DNA from: an uncultured Gammaproteobacteria bacterium
Lineage (GTDB): Bacteria > Pseudomonadota > Gammaproteobacteria > Pseudomonadales > UBA5518
Assembly (NCBI GenBank): GCA_903938575.1
Contig: CAJADV010000208.1
Coordinates: 1-35,509, forward strand
DNA: 35,509 nucleotides
Reading direction: 5' to 3'
The notes under the pieces were generated by a model. The model was not told where the DNA came from. It made no database searches and saw only the letters and a program-made list of their open reading frames with translations. Below are positions 11,872-22,500 of the stretch, piece after piece. The translations under genes and the position numbers were made by a program. Within the stretch, counting starts at the first letter, position 1, and every line of letters begins with the position of its first letter.

Positions 11872-13242
11872 TTATTTCCCGATGCAGAAGCTGCTGAATA
11901 TCTCACCGAGAAGCTCGTCTGCTGTCAGCTGTCCTGTGATTTCGCCCAGTGCTTGTTGGGCATCGCGCAGATGCTCTGCGAGTAGTTCCACGGCGGCCTG
12001 CTCATTCAGAGTGACCAGGCCTTCGGTAAGGGAGTTACGGGCTCGGGCTATGGCGTCTAGATGGCGCCGTCGTGCGCTGAAGGCACCGCTCTCGCCCGGG
12101 CTGAATCCAACGAGCCTGCTGATGTGGGCGCGTAGTGCGTCCAAGCCAGCACCGGTCAGTGCTGAAACGGCTATTTGGATGTGGCCATCAACCCTGCATT
12201 CTCCGGGTGTCAGGCCACTCAGGTCGCTCTTGTTCAGCACGATACACAGTGGAGGCAGTGATTCAGCCAGAGATGAGAAGTGCTCTTCGGCGATCGACTG
12301 CGGGTTATCAGCACTGCTGCTGTCGACCACCAGTAATAAAAGATCCGCCTTGCCCGCTTCGCGCAGTGCGCGGCGGATACCTTCGCGCTCGACGTCATCC
12401 CCGCTTTCCCGCAGACCGGCGGTGTCGATCACGTGGACCGGCATACCGTCTATGAGTATCTGTTCCCGCAGCACATCACGCGTGGTGCCGGGTGTGGCGC
12501 TCACTATCGCTGCATCGTGCCCGGCGAGGCAGTTCATCAGGCTAGATTTTCCGGCATTCGGTTTTCCGGCAAGGACCACGGTCATACCGTCTCGCAACAG
12601 GCTACCCACGTGAGCTTTGTGGTGGAGATCGTGCATGCGTTCGAGGAGAGCGTTCATTCTGCCGTTTACGTTAGCGGCGGTAATGAAGTCGATGTCTTCG
12701 TCTGGAAAGTCGATGCAGGCCTCAACGAGTACCCGCAACCGCGTCAGTTCTTCGATGAGTGCGTTGACGAGTTTTGAGAACTCGCCTTGCAGGCTTCGTG
12801 ATGCACCGCGCGCTGCTTCTGTGCTGGCGCTGTCGATGAGATCTGCGATGGCTTCAGCCTGGGCAAGATCGATTTTTCCGTTGATGAAGGCGCGTTCCGT
12901 GAATTCGCCGGGTCGAGCGAGGCGCGCTCCAGCGGACAGAATGCTCTGCATCAACAGTTGAAGTACAACGGGGCCGCCATGCCCATGGAACTCAACGACG
13001 TCTTCACCGGTGAAGCTTGAAGGCGCCGGGAAGTGGAGAACGATGCCGCTGTCTATAACATCGCTTGCGGATGGAGCAAACGCACGGAAGCCAGCAACCC
13101 TCGGCAGTGGGAGGGTACCGCAGAGGGTTACAGCTATTTTCTGTGCCGCCGGGCCTGAGATGCGCACGATGCCGATCCCGCCGCGACCGGGCGCGGTGGC
13201 GACGGCAGCAATGGTGTCAGTGTGGCCGCCCGGCCGTGGCAT
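11872..13242 (-). CDS. mnmE: tRNA modification GTPase MnmE
   Basis: Potassium-activated GTPase acting with MnmG on tRNA wobble uridine (456 aa; E. coli 454). The N-terminal folate-binding domain starts DTIAAVATAPGRGGIGIVR. The G1 motif GKPNAGKS is at residues 226-233, followed by the G2 region TPGTTRD, G3 DTAG and G4 NKSD. The protein ends in FCIGK, carrying the conserved C-terminal CIGK cysteine. ATG is 3 nt after the yidC stop, so expression is probably coupled to yidC. Spacer of about 370 bp to mnmG on the same strand. Confidence 0.98.
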   Translation of the reverse strand: MPRPGGHTDTIAAVATAPGRGGIGIVRISGPAAQKIAVTLCGTLPLPRVAGFRAFAPSASDVIDSGIVLHFPAPSSFTGEDVVEFHGHGGPVVLQLLMQSILSAGARLARPGEFTERAFINGKIDLAQAEAIADLIDSASTEAARGASRSLQGEFSKLVNALIEELTRLRVLVEACIDFPDEDIDFITAANVNGRMNALLERMHDLHHKAHVGSLLRDGMTVVLAGKPNAGKSSLMNCLAGHDAAIVSATPGTTRDVLREQILIDGMPVHVIDTAGLRESGDDVEREGIRRALREAGKADLLLLVVDSSSADNPQSIAEEHFSSLAESLPPLCIVLNKSDLSGLTPGECRVDGHIQIAVSALTGAGLDALRAHISRLVGFSPGESGAFSARRRHLDAIARARNSLTEGLVTLNEQAAVELLAEHLRDAQQALGEITGQLTADELLGEIFSSFCIGK

Positions 13243-13245
13243 GTC

Positions 13246-15000
13246 TCAGGTGCCGCGCTCGATCTGTCGGGTGATCACCCACTGTTGAGCGATGGAGAGC
13301 GCGTTGTTCACCAGCCAGTACAAAACCAGGCCGGCGGGGAAGAACAGGAAGAAGACGGTGAAGATGATCGGCATGAACTGCATCACCTTCGCTTGCATGG
13401 GATCCGGGGGCGGCGGGTTAAGCGTCTGCTGGTAGTACATCGATGCGCCCATCAGCAGCGGCAGCACGAAATACGGATCCATCACGGACAGGTCCTTGAT
13501 CCAGCCCGCAAGCGGCGCTTGGCGCAATTCCACGCTTTCGAGCAGCACCCAGTAAAGCGATAGGAACACCGGCATCTGGATCAGGATGGGCAGACAGCCA
13601 CCGAGCGGGTTCACTTTCTCCTTGCGGTAAAGGTCCATGGTCTCCTGCGACAGCTTCTGGCGATCGTCGCCGTAGCGTTCGCGCAGTTCCAGCATTTTTG
13701 GCTGCAGCTTGCGCATCTTTGCCATCGATTTGTAGCTTGCGGCGGAGAGCTGGAAAAACACCGCCTTCACCAGAACCGTGAGCAGAATGATCGCAACACC
13801 CCAGTTGGCGATGCCATGGGCGATATTGATTTCGACGCCGAAGGCATTCAGATGGCCTGTCGCAAAGAAGTAGAGCAGTGCAAACAGCGGTTGCGCTATC
13901 CACCACAGCCAGCCGTAGTCCACGGTCAGCTCGAGCCCTGGCGCGATTTTAACCAGGCGGTACTGGTCTTTGGGGCCCGCGTAGAAGCGGGCGCTCATGA
14001 TGCCCGAGGCGCCTGGCTGCAGTGTTACTGCCGGGCTGGTGAATCGGCCGATGTTCTGGCCGCTCTGACTGCGCAGCATCTGGTAGCTGTTTGTCTGTGA
14101 GGCAGACGGTATCCAGGCGCTGATGAAATAGTGTTGTACCAGCGCGATCCAGCCGTCGGTGGTCTGGGCCTTGTAAGGCTCCTCTTCCAGCGAGTCGAAA
14201 TCGTGTTTGAGGTACGGTTCTTCTTCGGTTCGGGTCGCGAAACCCACGAAAGGTTGGATACCCAACGCACCGCCCGCTGCGCTCGGGTCGGCACTGTTGT
14301 CGCGCCGTAGTTGCCCGAATAGTGCGGCCTCCCACGGTTTTGCGCTTTTATTGTCTATCAGGTACTCCATGTCGACGACATAGGCACCGCGGTCGAGACG
14401 GAAGCGTTTGGTTATGCGCACGCCGTCCGCAGTGGTATGCAGCAGGTCCACGGTCAGGCTTTTTTGGCCATTTTCCAGAGTGGAGGCGTTTCTGAGCGCG
14501 GTGAATACGGGACGTGTTTCTGCAGTGTCGGTGCCATTTGGTCCGATCAGTCCGCTCTGTGCCGTGTAATTGCGAGCCGGGCTCTGAAGCAGGAGCTGGA
14601 ACGGCAGGTCGGTGCGCCCGAGTTCAGCGTGATAGCGCGGCAGCGATGCGGCGATGATGTCGCCGCCGAGGAGTGATATTTCAAGGCTCAGCGTATCGGT
14701 GTGAATCTGGATGGCGCCTGACTCTTTTGCGCTCGATGTCGAGGCCGCAGCCGAAGAGTCGGCCACGGGAGGAATCGTGGATTCCAACTGGGGGAGTTCA
14801 GTTGGCACCGTCCCGGGCAGGTCATCGCTGCCGGTTCCATCAGCTATCGTTCCCGCGACCGGTGTTTCCGGCTGCACGCGCTCTATTGTCGGCGGCGGAG
14901 CAGATGCTCGATGTTGTTGCTGGAAACCATTCCACTCGACCAGCAGCATCCAGCCGACCAGCGCCAGTGCAATCATAAGAGCGTATCGCGGGATATCCAT
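13246..15000 (-). CDS. yidC: membrane protein insertase YidC
   Basis: Inner-membrane insertase and Sec partner of the Oxa1/Alb3 family (584 aa; E. coli 548). An N-terminal membrane helix (about 6-22) is followed by a Pro/Ser/Thr/Glu-rich linker and the large periplasmic P1 domain (about 95-350). The conserved C-terminal core has the cytoplasmic coiled-coil hairpin (AASYKSMAKMRKLQPKM, about 423-439) and helices including GGCLPILIQMPVFLSLYWVL. The hydrophilic-groove arginine probably falls within KAVFFQLSAASYKSM's neighbourhood but was not assigned. ATG overlaps the yidD stop by one base (TGATG). Confidence 0.98.
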   Translation of the reverse strand: MDIPRYALMIALALVGWMLLVEWNGFQQQHRASAPPPTIERVQPETPVAGTIADGTGSDDLPGTVPTELPQLESTIPPVADSSAAASTSSAKESGAIQIHTDTLSLEISLLGGDIIAASLPRYHAELGRTDLPFQLLLQSPARNYTAQSGLIGPNGTDTAETRPVFTALRNASTLENGQKSLTVDLLHTTADGVRITKRFRLDRGAYVVDMEYLIDNKSAKPWEAALFGQLRRDNSADPSAAGGALGIQPFVGFATRTEEEPYLKHDFDSLEEEPYKAQTTDGWIALVQHYFISAWIPSASQTNSYQMLRSQSGQNIGRFTSPAVTLQPGASGIMSARFYAGPKDQYRLVKIAPGLELTVDYGWLWWIAQPLFALLYFFATGHLNAFGVEINIAHGIANWGVAIILLTVLVKAVFFQLSAASYKSMAKMRKLQPKMLELRERYGDDRQKLSQETMDLYRKEKVNPLGGCLPILIQMPVFLSLYWVLLESVELRQAPLAGWIKDLSVMDPYFVLPLLMGASMYYQQTLNPPPPDPMQAKVMQFMPIIFTVFFLFFPAGLVLYWLVNNALSIAQQWVITRQIERGT

Positions 15001-15296
15001 CAGTGGCGTGTATCCGTCAGGCTGGTTGGAAACGGGAGCGGCGGCACAGGATCGTCACCGCCATCGGCCCAGGGTTGGCAGCGGGCCAAGCGCCATAGAG
15101 TTAGTCCAGTTCCCCGCAGGGCACCGTGTCGCACCAGAGCTTCGCGAGAATACAGCGAGCAGCTCGGATGGAAGCGGCAATGTTGGCCCATGAAGGGACT
15201 GAGGAAAAGCCTGTAAACCGAAATCAGGCCGAGGAGGAAGCGGACGACAGGAGAGGGGCTGGGGCTTTTGACGAGCGCTTGAGGAGTCGGGTCCAT
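15000..15296 (-). CDS. yidD: membrane protein insertion efficiency factor YidD
   Basis: Small membrane-associated protein assisting YidC-dependent insertion (98 aa; E. coli 85). The conserved core runs from residue 18: VRFLLGLISVYRLFLSPFMG, then the paired-cysteine signature CRFHPSCSLYSREAL. The only usable start before the core is the ATG at 15296, which lies inside rnpA, giving a 73-nt overlap. It has no obvious Shine-Dalgarno, suggesting translation coupled to rnpA. The C-terminal tail after WADGGDDPVPP is unconserved. Overlaps yidC by one base. Confidence 0.93.
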   Translation of the reverse strand: MDPTPQALVKSPSPSPVVRFLLGLISVYRLFLSPFMGQHCRFHPSCSLYSREALVRHGALRGTGLTLWRLARCQPWADGGDDPVPPLPFPTSLTDTRH

Positions 15297-15622
15297 AAGG
15301 TGTCGAGACGTTGCCTGATGCCGGGGTTGTCTAGTTTGGCGATACCGCCGCGCGCAAGGATGATGATGTCCAGCTCGCCGAGCGCATCCTGCCTCAAACG
15401 GTAGGACTCTCGCACCTGTCTCTTGAAGCGGTTACGGCCAGTTGCAAGCTTGCAGGCCTTTTTTGGGGCCACCACACCTAGCCTGGGCGCTCCCAGTTCA
15501 TTGGGGCGAGCCAGCAACAGCACCTCTCCCGCGGAGAAGCGGAACGGTGGGTTGTCGAAGACCGCCCTAAACTGCGCCGGCAGCAGCAAGCGGGCGTTGC
15601 GCGGAAACTGGTGGTTTTCCAT
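15224..15622 (-). CDS. rnpA: ribonuclease P protein component
   Basis: Protein subunit of RNase P, needed with the catalytic RNA for 5' maturation of tRNAs (132 aa; E. coli 119). The RNR motif is RNRFKRQVRESYR near residues 63-75, the RNA-contacting helix. The N-terminal LLLPAQFRAVFDNP (about 12-25) is the typical opening. The C-terminal tail is Ser/Ala-rich and overlaps yidD. The ATG at 15622 is 21 nt downstream of the rpmH stop; rpmH-rnpA is a conserved bacterial operon. Confidence 0.96.
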   Translation of the reverse strand: MENHQFPRNARLLLPAQFRAVFDNPPFRFSAGEVLLLARPNELGAPRLGVVAPKKACKLATGRNRFKRQVRESYRLRQDALGELDIIILARGGIAKLDNPGIRQRLDTLWTRLLKRSSKAPAPLLSSASSSA

Positions 15623-15643
15623 GCATCCGCCCGCTAAGACGAA

Positions 15644-15778
15644 TCAAGCCGAGAGACGCTTGCGGCCCTTGGCCCGACGGCGTGCCAGAACGATCCGACC
15701 GTTACGGGTTGCCATGCGGGCACGAAAACCGTGGGTGCGTTTGCGCTTGAGATTGCTCGGCTGGAATGTGCGCTTCAT
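15644..15778 (-). CDS. rpmH: 50S ribosomal protein L34
   Basis: Ribosomal protein L34, 44 aa, translated by hand from the minus strand. It begins [20 protein letters not shown] and ends [10 protein letters not shown], matching the universally conserved, very basic L34 sequence and length. It heads the rpmH-rnpA-yidD-yidC-mnmE run. A promoter candidate lies about 55 nt upstream (15834-15863). Confidence 0.98.
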   Translation of the reverse strand: MKRTFQPSNLKRKRTHGFRARMATRNGRIVLARRRAKGRKRLSA

Positions 15779-15833
15779 GGTGCTCGTGCCTCAATGCCCC
15801 GGGACGGGGTGTCTTGACCGGAAAGGGGGCCGG

Positions 15834-15863
15834 ATTCTAGTGAACTCGAAGGCTTAAGGTAAA
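15834..15863 (-). promoter_or_regulatory. candidate promoter of rpmH-rnpA operon
   Basis: On the minus strand: -35 TTTACC (15858-15863, 4/6), 18-bp spacer, -10 TAGAAT (15834-15839, 5/6). RNA would start near 15827, leaving a leader of about 50 nt before the rpmH ATG at 15778. Confidence 0.6.
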
Positions 15864-15994
15864 CCCGCCTGGTGCCCATGCCGGCGGGAATATTCCGGAC
15901 GCACGGTGAACAGGCCTGCCATCCCGGTCTCGTGCACGGCTCAAAGTCCCGCAAAGTGACCCGTGCAGGCTGAGCGGCTAGTCGCCTGGAAGAA

Positions 15995-16003
15995 TGTGGA
16001 AAA
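15995..16003 (-). promoter_or_regulatory. DnaA box (TTTTCCACA)
   Basis: TTTTCCACA on the minus strand, fitting the relaxed DnaA consensus TTWTNCACA. It is the rpmH-proximal box of the candidate origin. Confidence 0.6.
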
Positions 16004-16152
16004 CACCGGCAGGCTGTTGTTTGTCAAAGAAAAGCAGCTGTAGACATCCTGTGGGCCGGCAGGGATTAACTGTTAACGGGGAGCGCAGACCCTGAAAAGA
16101 CGGCAAAGGCGCGCACTGAAATCACACAGGAAACCCATAAGATATATACAGG

Positions 16153-16161
16153 TTATCCACA
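16153..16161 (+). promoter_or_regulatory. perfect DnaA box (TTATCCACA)
   Basis: Exact match to the high-affinity DnaA box TTATCCACA on the plus strand, on the rpmH side of the AT-rich tract. Confidence 0.8.
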
Positions 16162-16207
16162 GATAGGCGTGTTTAAGCGTTGTGACTCTGGTCGATTCAG
16201 CACGGCA

Positions 16208-16264
16208 TCAAGTTTTATAAAAGACAATAAAAACAATATGATACGGAATAATCAAAATTCTTTC
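16208..16264. other. AT-rich tract, candidate unwinding element
   Basis: About 57 bp strongly enriched in A and T (for example TTTTATAAAAGACAATAAAA and AATAATCAAAATTC) in an otherwise GC-rich window. It lies between the two perfect DnaA boxes, as expected for a DNA-unwinding element. Assignment is by composition and position only. Confidence 0.55.
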
Positions 16265-16272
16265 GCGGAGCG

Positions 16273-16281
16273 TGTGGATAA
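16273..16281 (-). promoter_or_regulatory. perfect DnaA box (TTATCCACA), minus
   Basis: Exact TTATCCACA on the minus strand (TGTGGATAA on plus), just dnaA-proximal of the AT-rich tract. It overlaps the -35 of the candidate dnaA promoter, suggesting autoregulation. Confidence 0.8.
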
Positions 16282-16303
16282 GCTCTGTGGACAAGGTTAG
16301 AAT
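16275..16303 (+). promoter_or_regulatory. candidate dnaA promoter under DnaA boxes
   Basis: -35 TGGATA (16275-16280, 4/6), 17-bp spacer, -10 TAGAAT (16298-16303, 5/6). RNA would start near 16310, about 90 nt before the dnaA ATG. One DnaA box covers the -35 and another (16286-16294) fills the spacer, so DnaA binding would block it. The match is moderate and other promoters may exist in the AT-rich tract. Confidence 0.45.
16286..16294 (-). promoter_or_regulatory. DnaA box (TTGTCCACA), one mismatch
   Basis: TTGTCCACA on the minus strand, one base from the perfect box, 4 bp beyond the box at 16273-16281 and in the same orientation. Such close tandem boxes favour cooperative DnaA binding (established for DnaA in general). 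Confidence 0.6.
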
Positions 16304-16401
16304 GGGGTCGTCCGGTTTTCCACGGGCCAAATCACCATAATTCGAATGCATTGACGCTGTTGTTCCAACGCGTCACCGGCGGGGTTTGAGGGCAACACCT
16401 A

Positions 16402-17781
16402 ATGGATGTCACTTGGCAGCGCTGCAGCAGTTTCCTGCGCGACGAAATGCCGCCCCAACAGTTCAACACCTGGATAAGACCCCTGCGAGCCACTGAGTCT
16501 GCGGGTGCGCTGCAACTGATCGCTCCGAACCGGTTCGTGAAGGACTGGGTGCATGACAAATACATCGAGCGCATCCGCCAGATAGTGAGTGAGATATCGG
16601 GTGGGCGCATAGCGAGCGTTCTACTGGACGCTGCAGGGCGCGATGCCCCTCTCCGCGCGCCGCTTGTGAAAGCTGCTGTGAGCTCGCCCTCGGTTCGTGT
16701 GGGTGGGCTCGAGGCGGCTCCGGCTCTTCGGCGTGCTGAGCCAGAGGCTCTGGTGAGACAGCACCACTATCTGATCGAGGGCTACACCTTTCAGAATTTT
16801 GTGGAGGGCAAGAGCAATCAGCTCGCCAGAGCCGCCGCACAGCAGGTAGCCCAGAACCCGGGCGGCGCTTACAACCCCCTGTTCATCTACGGTGGCGTTG
16901 GCTTGGGCAAGACGCACCTCATGCACGCGGTGGGTAATGCCTTGCTGGGTGGCGACCCCAATGCCCGCGTTGTCTACCTGCACTCCGAGCGTTTCGTCGG
17001 GGACATGGTCAAAGCCCTGCAGTTAAACCAGATCAATGATTTCAAACGGTATTACCGGTCGGTTGATGCGCTGTTGATCGACGACATCCAGTTTTTCGCC
17101 GGCAAGGAGCGCTCCCAGGAAGAGTTCTTCCACACCTTCAACGCCCTCCTCGAGGGTGGGCAGCAGATGATCCTTACCTGCGATCGCTACCCCAAAGAGA
17201 TCGACGGCCTTGAGGAGCGCCTAAAGTCGAGGTTCGGCTGGGGGCTGACGGTGGCGGTGGAGCCGCCCGAGCTGGAGACCAGGGTTGCGATCCTGTTGAA
17301 GAAAGCCGAGCAGGCCGGGGTTGATCTTCCTGCAGAGGCCGCCTTTTTTGTGGCGCAACGCATAAAATCCAACGTGAGAGAGCTCGAGGGCGCCTTGAAG
17401 CGGGTGATCGCCAGTGCGCATTTCACGCATCGGCGGATCGACATCGAATTGGTGAGGGAGTCGCTCAAGGATCTGCTGGCCTTGCAGGACCGGCAAATAA
17501 GCCTGGATAACATCCAACGCACCGTGGCGGAGTATTACAAGATAAAGCTGTCTGATCTCCTGTCGGCGCGGCGTAGTCGCTCGGTGGCGCGCCCGCGCCA
17601 GTTGGCAATGGCTTTGTCCAAGGAACTGACCAACCACAGCTTGCCGGAAATTGGCGAGAGTTTTGGTGGGCGTGACCATACGACCGTGCTCCATGCCTGT
17701 AGAAAAATCAAAGAGTTGCGTGATTCCGACCCGGATATGCACGAGGATTACAAAAATCTTTACCGTTTGTTGTCGGCCTGA
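16402..17781 (+). CDS. dnaA: chromosomal replication initiator DnaA
   Basis: AAA+ initiator that binds oriC and opens the duplex (459 aa; E. coli 467). Domain I (about 1-75) opens with [22 protein letters not shown] short linker domain II (about 78-118) follows. The AAA+ domain has Walker A GGVGLGKT (164-171) and Walker B LLIDDIQF (224-231). Domain IV contains the DnaA signature [15 protein letters not shown], which reads the box. The short domain II explains the length below that of Pseudomonas. Probably autoregulated through the boxes at 16273-16294. Confidence 0.99.
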   Translation: MDVTWQRCSSFLRDEMPPQQFNTWIRPLRATESAGALQLIAPNRFVKDWVHDKYIERIRQIVSEISGGRIASVLLDAAGRDAPLRAPLVKAAVSSPSVRVGGLEAAPALRRAEPEALVRQHHYLIEGYTFQNFVEGKSNQLARAAAQQVAQNPGGAYNPLFIYGGVGLGKTHLMHAVGNALLGGDPNARVVYLHSERFVGDMVKALQLNQINDFKRYYRSVDALLIDDIQFFAGKERSQEEFFHTFNALLEGGQQMILTCDRYPKEIDGLEERLKSRFGWGLTVAVEPPELETRVAILLKKAEQAGVDLPAEAAFFVAQRIKSNVRELEGALKRVIASAHFTHRRIDIELVRESLKDLLALQDRQISLDNIQRTVAEYYKIKLSDLLSARRSRSVARPRQLAMALSKELTNHSLPEIGESFGGRDHTTVLHACRKIKELRDSDPDMHEDYKNLYRLLSA

Positions 17782-17820
17782 GCGGCCGGCGCGTAAATAG
17801 CCCTGACGGAGACTGCTTGC

Positions 17821-18927
17821 ATGAAATTCTCTATCTCGCGCGACGCCCTTTTAAAGCCCCTGAACCTTGTTGCCGGGGTCGTGGAGCGGCGGCAGACGCT
17901 GCCCGTACTGTCGAACGTGCTGCTGTCGCTTGATGGTGACCGCTTGTCTTTGACCGGCACGGACCTGGAGGTCGAGCTTGTCGGGCACATCCGTCTGAGC
18001 CAGCCTGGAGAGAGTGGGGAGGTCACGGTCCCTGCTCGAAAGCTTGCCGATATCTGCAAGTCTCTGCCGGAAGCCGGCGTCCTTGAGTTTTCGCTCGATG
18101 ACCAGCGTCTCAATCTGCGTTGTGGCCGCAGCCGCTTTGCGCTGTCGACGCTGCCCGCCAGCGACTTCCCGAGCATCGAGCATTCGCCAGCAATGGTCGA
18201 ATTCGCCATTCCCCAGGGTCAGCTCAAGCGTTTGATTGACCGGACTGCTTTTTCGATGGCTCAGCAAGATGTGCGCTATTACTTGAACGGGACGCTTTTC
18301 GAGTTGACCCCGAAACGCCTGCGCGCCGTCGCGACAGACGGCCACCGCCTTGCGCTTTCAACGTTGGAGGCGGATTTGCCGGGTGTGAAGGCCGATATGC
18401 ATGCCATCCTTCCCCGCAAGGGCGTTCTGGAGCTGCAGCGTCTGCTGCAGGATCCGGATGCAGAGGCCAGAGTATCGCTGGGGGGCTCGTTGTTCCGGGT
18501 AGTTACTCCTGACTATGCCTTCAGCTCCAAACTCGTCGACGGAAAGTTTCCGGACTACACCAAGGTGTTGCCCAAGCCGGCGGGGCGCAGTCTCGTCGCG
18601 GCACGCTCGGAGCTTAGAGACTCTCTTAGCCGTGCCTCGATCCTGTCAAACGAGAAGTTTCGCGGCGTGCGTCTGGTTATTGATCAGGGCGGGATCCAGA
18701 TTCTCGCGAGCAATCAGGAGCAAGAAGAGGCCGAAGAGAGCATTGCCGTTGATTACGACGGCGATCGCGTGGAGATTGGCTTCAACGTGAGCTATTTGAT
18801 CGATGTACTCGGTGCGCTCAACGGGGAGTCTGTACGGATTCAGTTTTCGGATGGCAGCAGCAGTGTCCTGATGGAGGATCCTGCGGCCGAAGGCGCACTG
18901 TACGTCGTTATGCCGATGCGCCTGTAA
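17821..18927 (+). CDS. dnaN: DNA polymerase III beta sliding clamp
   Basis: Ring-shaped processivity factor for DNA polymerase III (368 aa; E. coli 366). It starts MKFSISRDALLKPLNLVAGV and ends in the conserved YVVMPMRL, which forms part of the partner-binding pocket. Three repeated clamp folds (about 1-120, 128-250, 251-368) are complete. The gene begins 39 nt after dnaA with a CGGAGA ribosome site, so it is probably cotranscribed with dnaA. Confidence 0.99.
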   Translation: MKFSISRDALLKPLNLVAGVVERRQTLPVLSNVLLSLDGDRLSLTGTDLEVELVGHIRLSQPGESGEVTVPARKLADICKSLPEAGVLEFSLDDQRLNLRCGRSRFALSTLPASDFPSIEHSPAMVEFAIPQGQLKRLIDRTAFSMAQQDVRYYLNGTLFELTPKRLRAVATDGHRLALSTLEADLPGVKADMHAILPRKGVLELQRLLQDPDAEARVSLGGSLFRVVTPDYAFSSKLVDGKFPDYTKVLPKPAGRSLVAARSELRDSLSRASILSNEKFRGVRLVIDQGGIQILASNQEQEEAEESIAVDYDGDRVEIGFNVSYLIDVLGALNGESVRIQFSDGSSSVLMEDPAAEGALYVVMPMRL

Positions 18928-18939
18928 ACAGTTTCAGGC

Positions 18940-20040
18940 ATGTCGCTTCGGCGCCTCAGGATCCAGGAGCTTCGGAATATTCACGACGCAGAGCTCGATC
19001 TTGCGAGGGTGAATGTATTCGCAGGGGCCAACGGTAGTGGGAAGACGAGCATTCTGGAGGCGGTATACCTGCTGGGCTCGGGGCGCTCCTTCAGAAGCAG
19101 CAGGCTTGAGCCCGTTATCAACCATGAGGCGAGTGGTTGCGTCGTTCATGCCTTGGTGAGCGACGCGCAGCACGCGTCCCCGCTGTCTATCGGGGTTGCC
19201 AGGCGGCGAGACGGTGAGTTCGAGGGGCGGATTCAGGGAAGAACGGTTCAGAATACGGCTGAGCTGGCGCGTTGCCTTCCGGTTCAGCTCATAAACTCTG
19301 ATTCCTTTGACTTGCTTGAGGGGGGGCCCAAAAGCCGCAGGCAGTTTCTTGATTGGGGCGTGTTCCACGTGGAACAAGAGTTTCACGGAGTGTGGCTTGA
19401 CGTGCAGCGGGTTCTGCGTCAGCGCAACGCGTTGATTCGCCATGCTAGAATCGCGCCGGATCAGCTGGAGGCGTGGGATACGCGGCTTTCAGCCAGTGCT
19501 GAAAGGCTTGATGGGTTCCGCAGGCAGTATTTCGAGGCTTTTTATCCTCAGTTCACGGCCACGCTCGCTGATTTGGCCAATATTGAGGGAATCGAGCTTT
19601 CCTATCAGCGTGGTTGGGACAAGGAGCGCGGCCTGTTGGAGGTTCTGCGCGATCAGCACGATCGGGATCGTGAGAGAGGCTTCACGGTAAGTGGCCCCCA
19701 CCGCGCCGATATCCGGCTTCGTCTTCATGGGCAGAGCGCGGATGAAGTCCTTTCCAGGGGGCAGCAGAAATTGGTGGTCTGTGCCATGAAAGTGGCTCAG
19801 GCGAGGATTTTTACAGTCGCTCGCGGCCGGGCTTGCGTGTTTCTGGTAGACGATTTGCCGGCAGAGCTTGACCGCAAGCACCGACAGGCACTGTGTTCGT
19901 TGTTGAGTAGCCTGAACTGTCAGGTGATGGTGAGTTGCGTGGAGCGGTCCGATCTTGAGGACTGTTGGCCCTTGGTCCCGCCGGATGAGCTAAGGCTGTT
20001 CCACGTGGAACAAGGCCTGTCGGGCGGCACCGTGGTATGA
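18940..20040 (+). CDS. recF: DNA repair and gap-repair protein RecF
   Basis: SMC-like ATPase that, with RecO and RecR, directs RecA loading onto gapped DNA (366 aa; E. coli 357). Walker A GANGSGKT is at residues 29-36; the ABC signature appears as LSRGQQK, and Walker B as FLVDDLPAELD. The pentapeptide FHVEQ occurs twice (142-146 and 354-358) because each copy is encoded by a 16-bp parS palindrome. The second lies in the poorly conserved C-terminal tail. It starts 12 nt after dnaN with only a weak ribosome site, suggesting coupling. Confidence 0.98.
   Translation: MSLRRLRIQELRNIHDAELDLARVNVFAGANGSGKTSILEAVYLLGSGRSFRSSRLEPVINHEASGCVVHALVSDAQHASPLSIGVARRRDGEFEGRIQGRTVQNTAELARCLPVQLINSDSFDLLEGGPKSRRQFLDWGVFHVEQEFHGVWLDVQRVLRQRNALIRHARIAPDQLEAWDTRLSASAERLDGFRRQYFEAFYPQFTATLADLANIEGIELSYQRGWDKERGLLEVLRDQHDRDRERGFTVSGPHRADIRLRLHGQSADEVLSRGQQKLVVCAMKVAQARIFTVARGRACVFLVDDLPAELDRKHRQALCSLLSSLNCQVMVSCVERSDLEDCWPLVPPDELRLFHVEQGLSGGTVV
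19361..19376. promoter_or_regulatory. parS: parS site 1 (inside recF)
   Basis: TGTTCCACGTGGAACA, a perfect 16-bp palindrome with the core GTTCCACGTGGAAC described for Pseudomonas-type parS. It lies 3 kb from the candidate oriC, and a ParA/ParB pair is encoded in the window. It falls in codons 141-146 of recF (V-FHVEQ). Confidence 0.88.
19997..20012. promoter_or_regulatory. parS: parS site 2 (inside recF)
   Basis: Second exact copy of TGTTCCACGTGGAACA, 636 bp from the first and in the same reading phase of recF (codons 353-358, L-FHVEQ), near the recF 3' end. Identical 16-bp palindromes recurring within one gene are very unlikely by chance. Confidence 0.88.
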
Positions 20041-22497
<2,457 letters not shown>

Positions 22498-22500
22498 GTC

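Larger units (their letters stand above)
15779..16401. other. oriC: rpmH-dnaA intergenic region, probable oriC
   Basis: This 623-bp gene-free region separates divergent rpmH and dnaA, the classical origin position in Pseudomonas and many other bacteria. It holds two perfect TTATCCACA boxes in opposite orientations (16153-16161 plus; 16273-16281 minus), near matches TTTTCCACA (15995-16003 minus), TTGTCCACA (16286-16294 minus) and TTTTCCACG (16316-16324 plus), and an AT-rich tract at about 16208-16264. Reading through, I found no GATC site. Function as the origin is inferred from context and box content. Confidence 0.8.
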
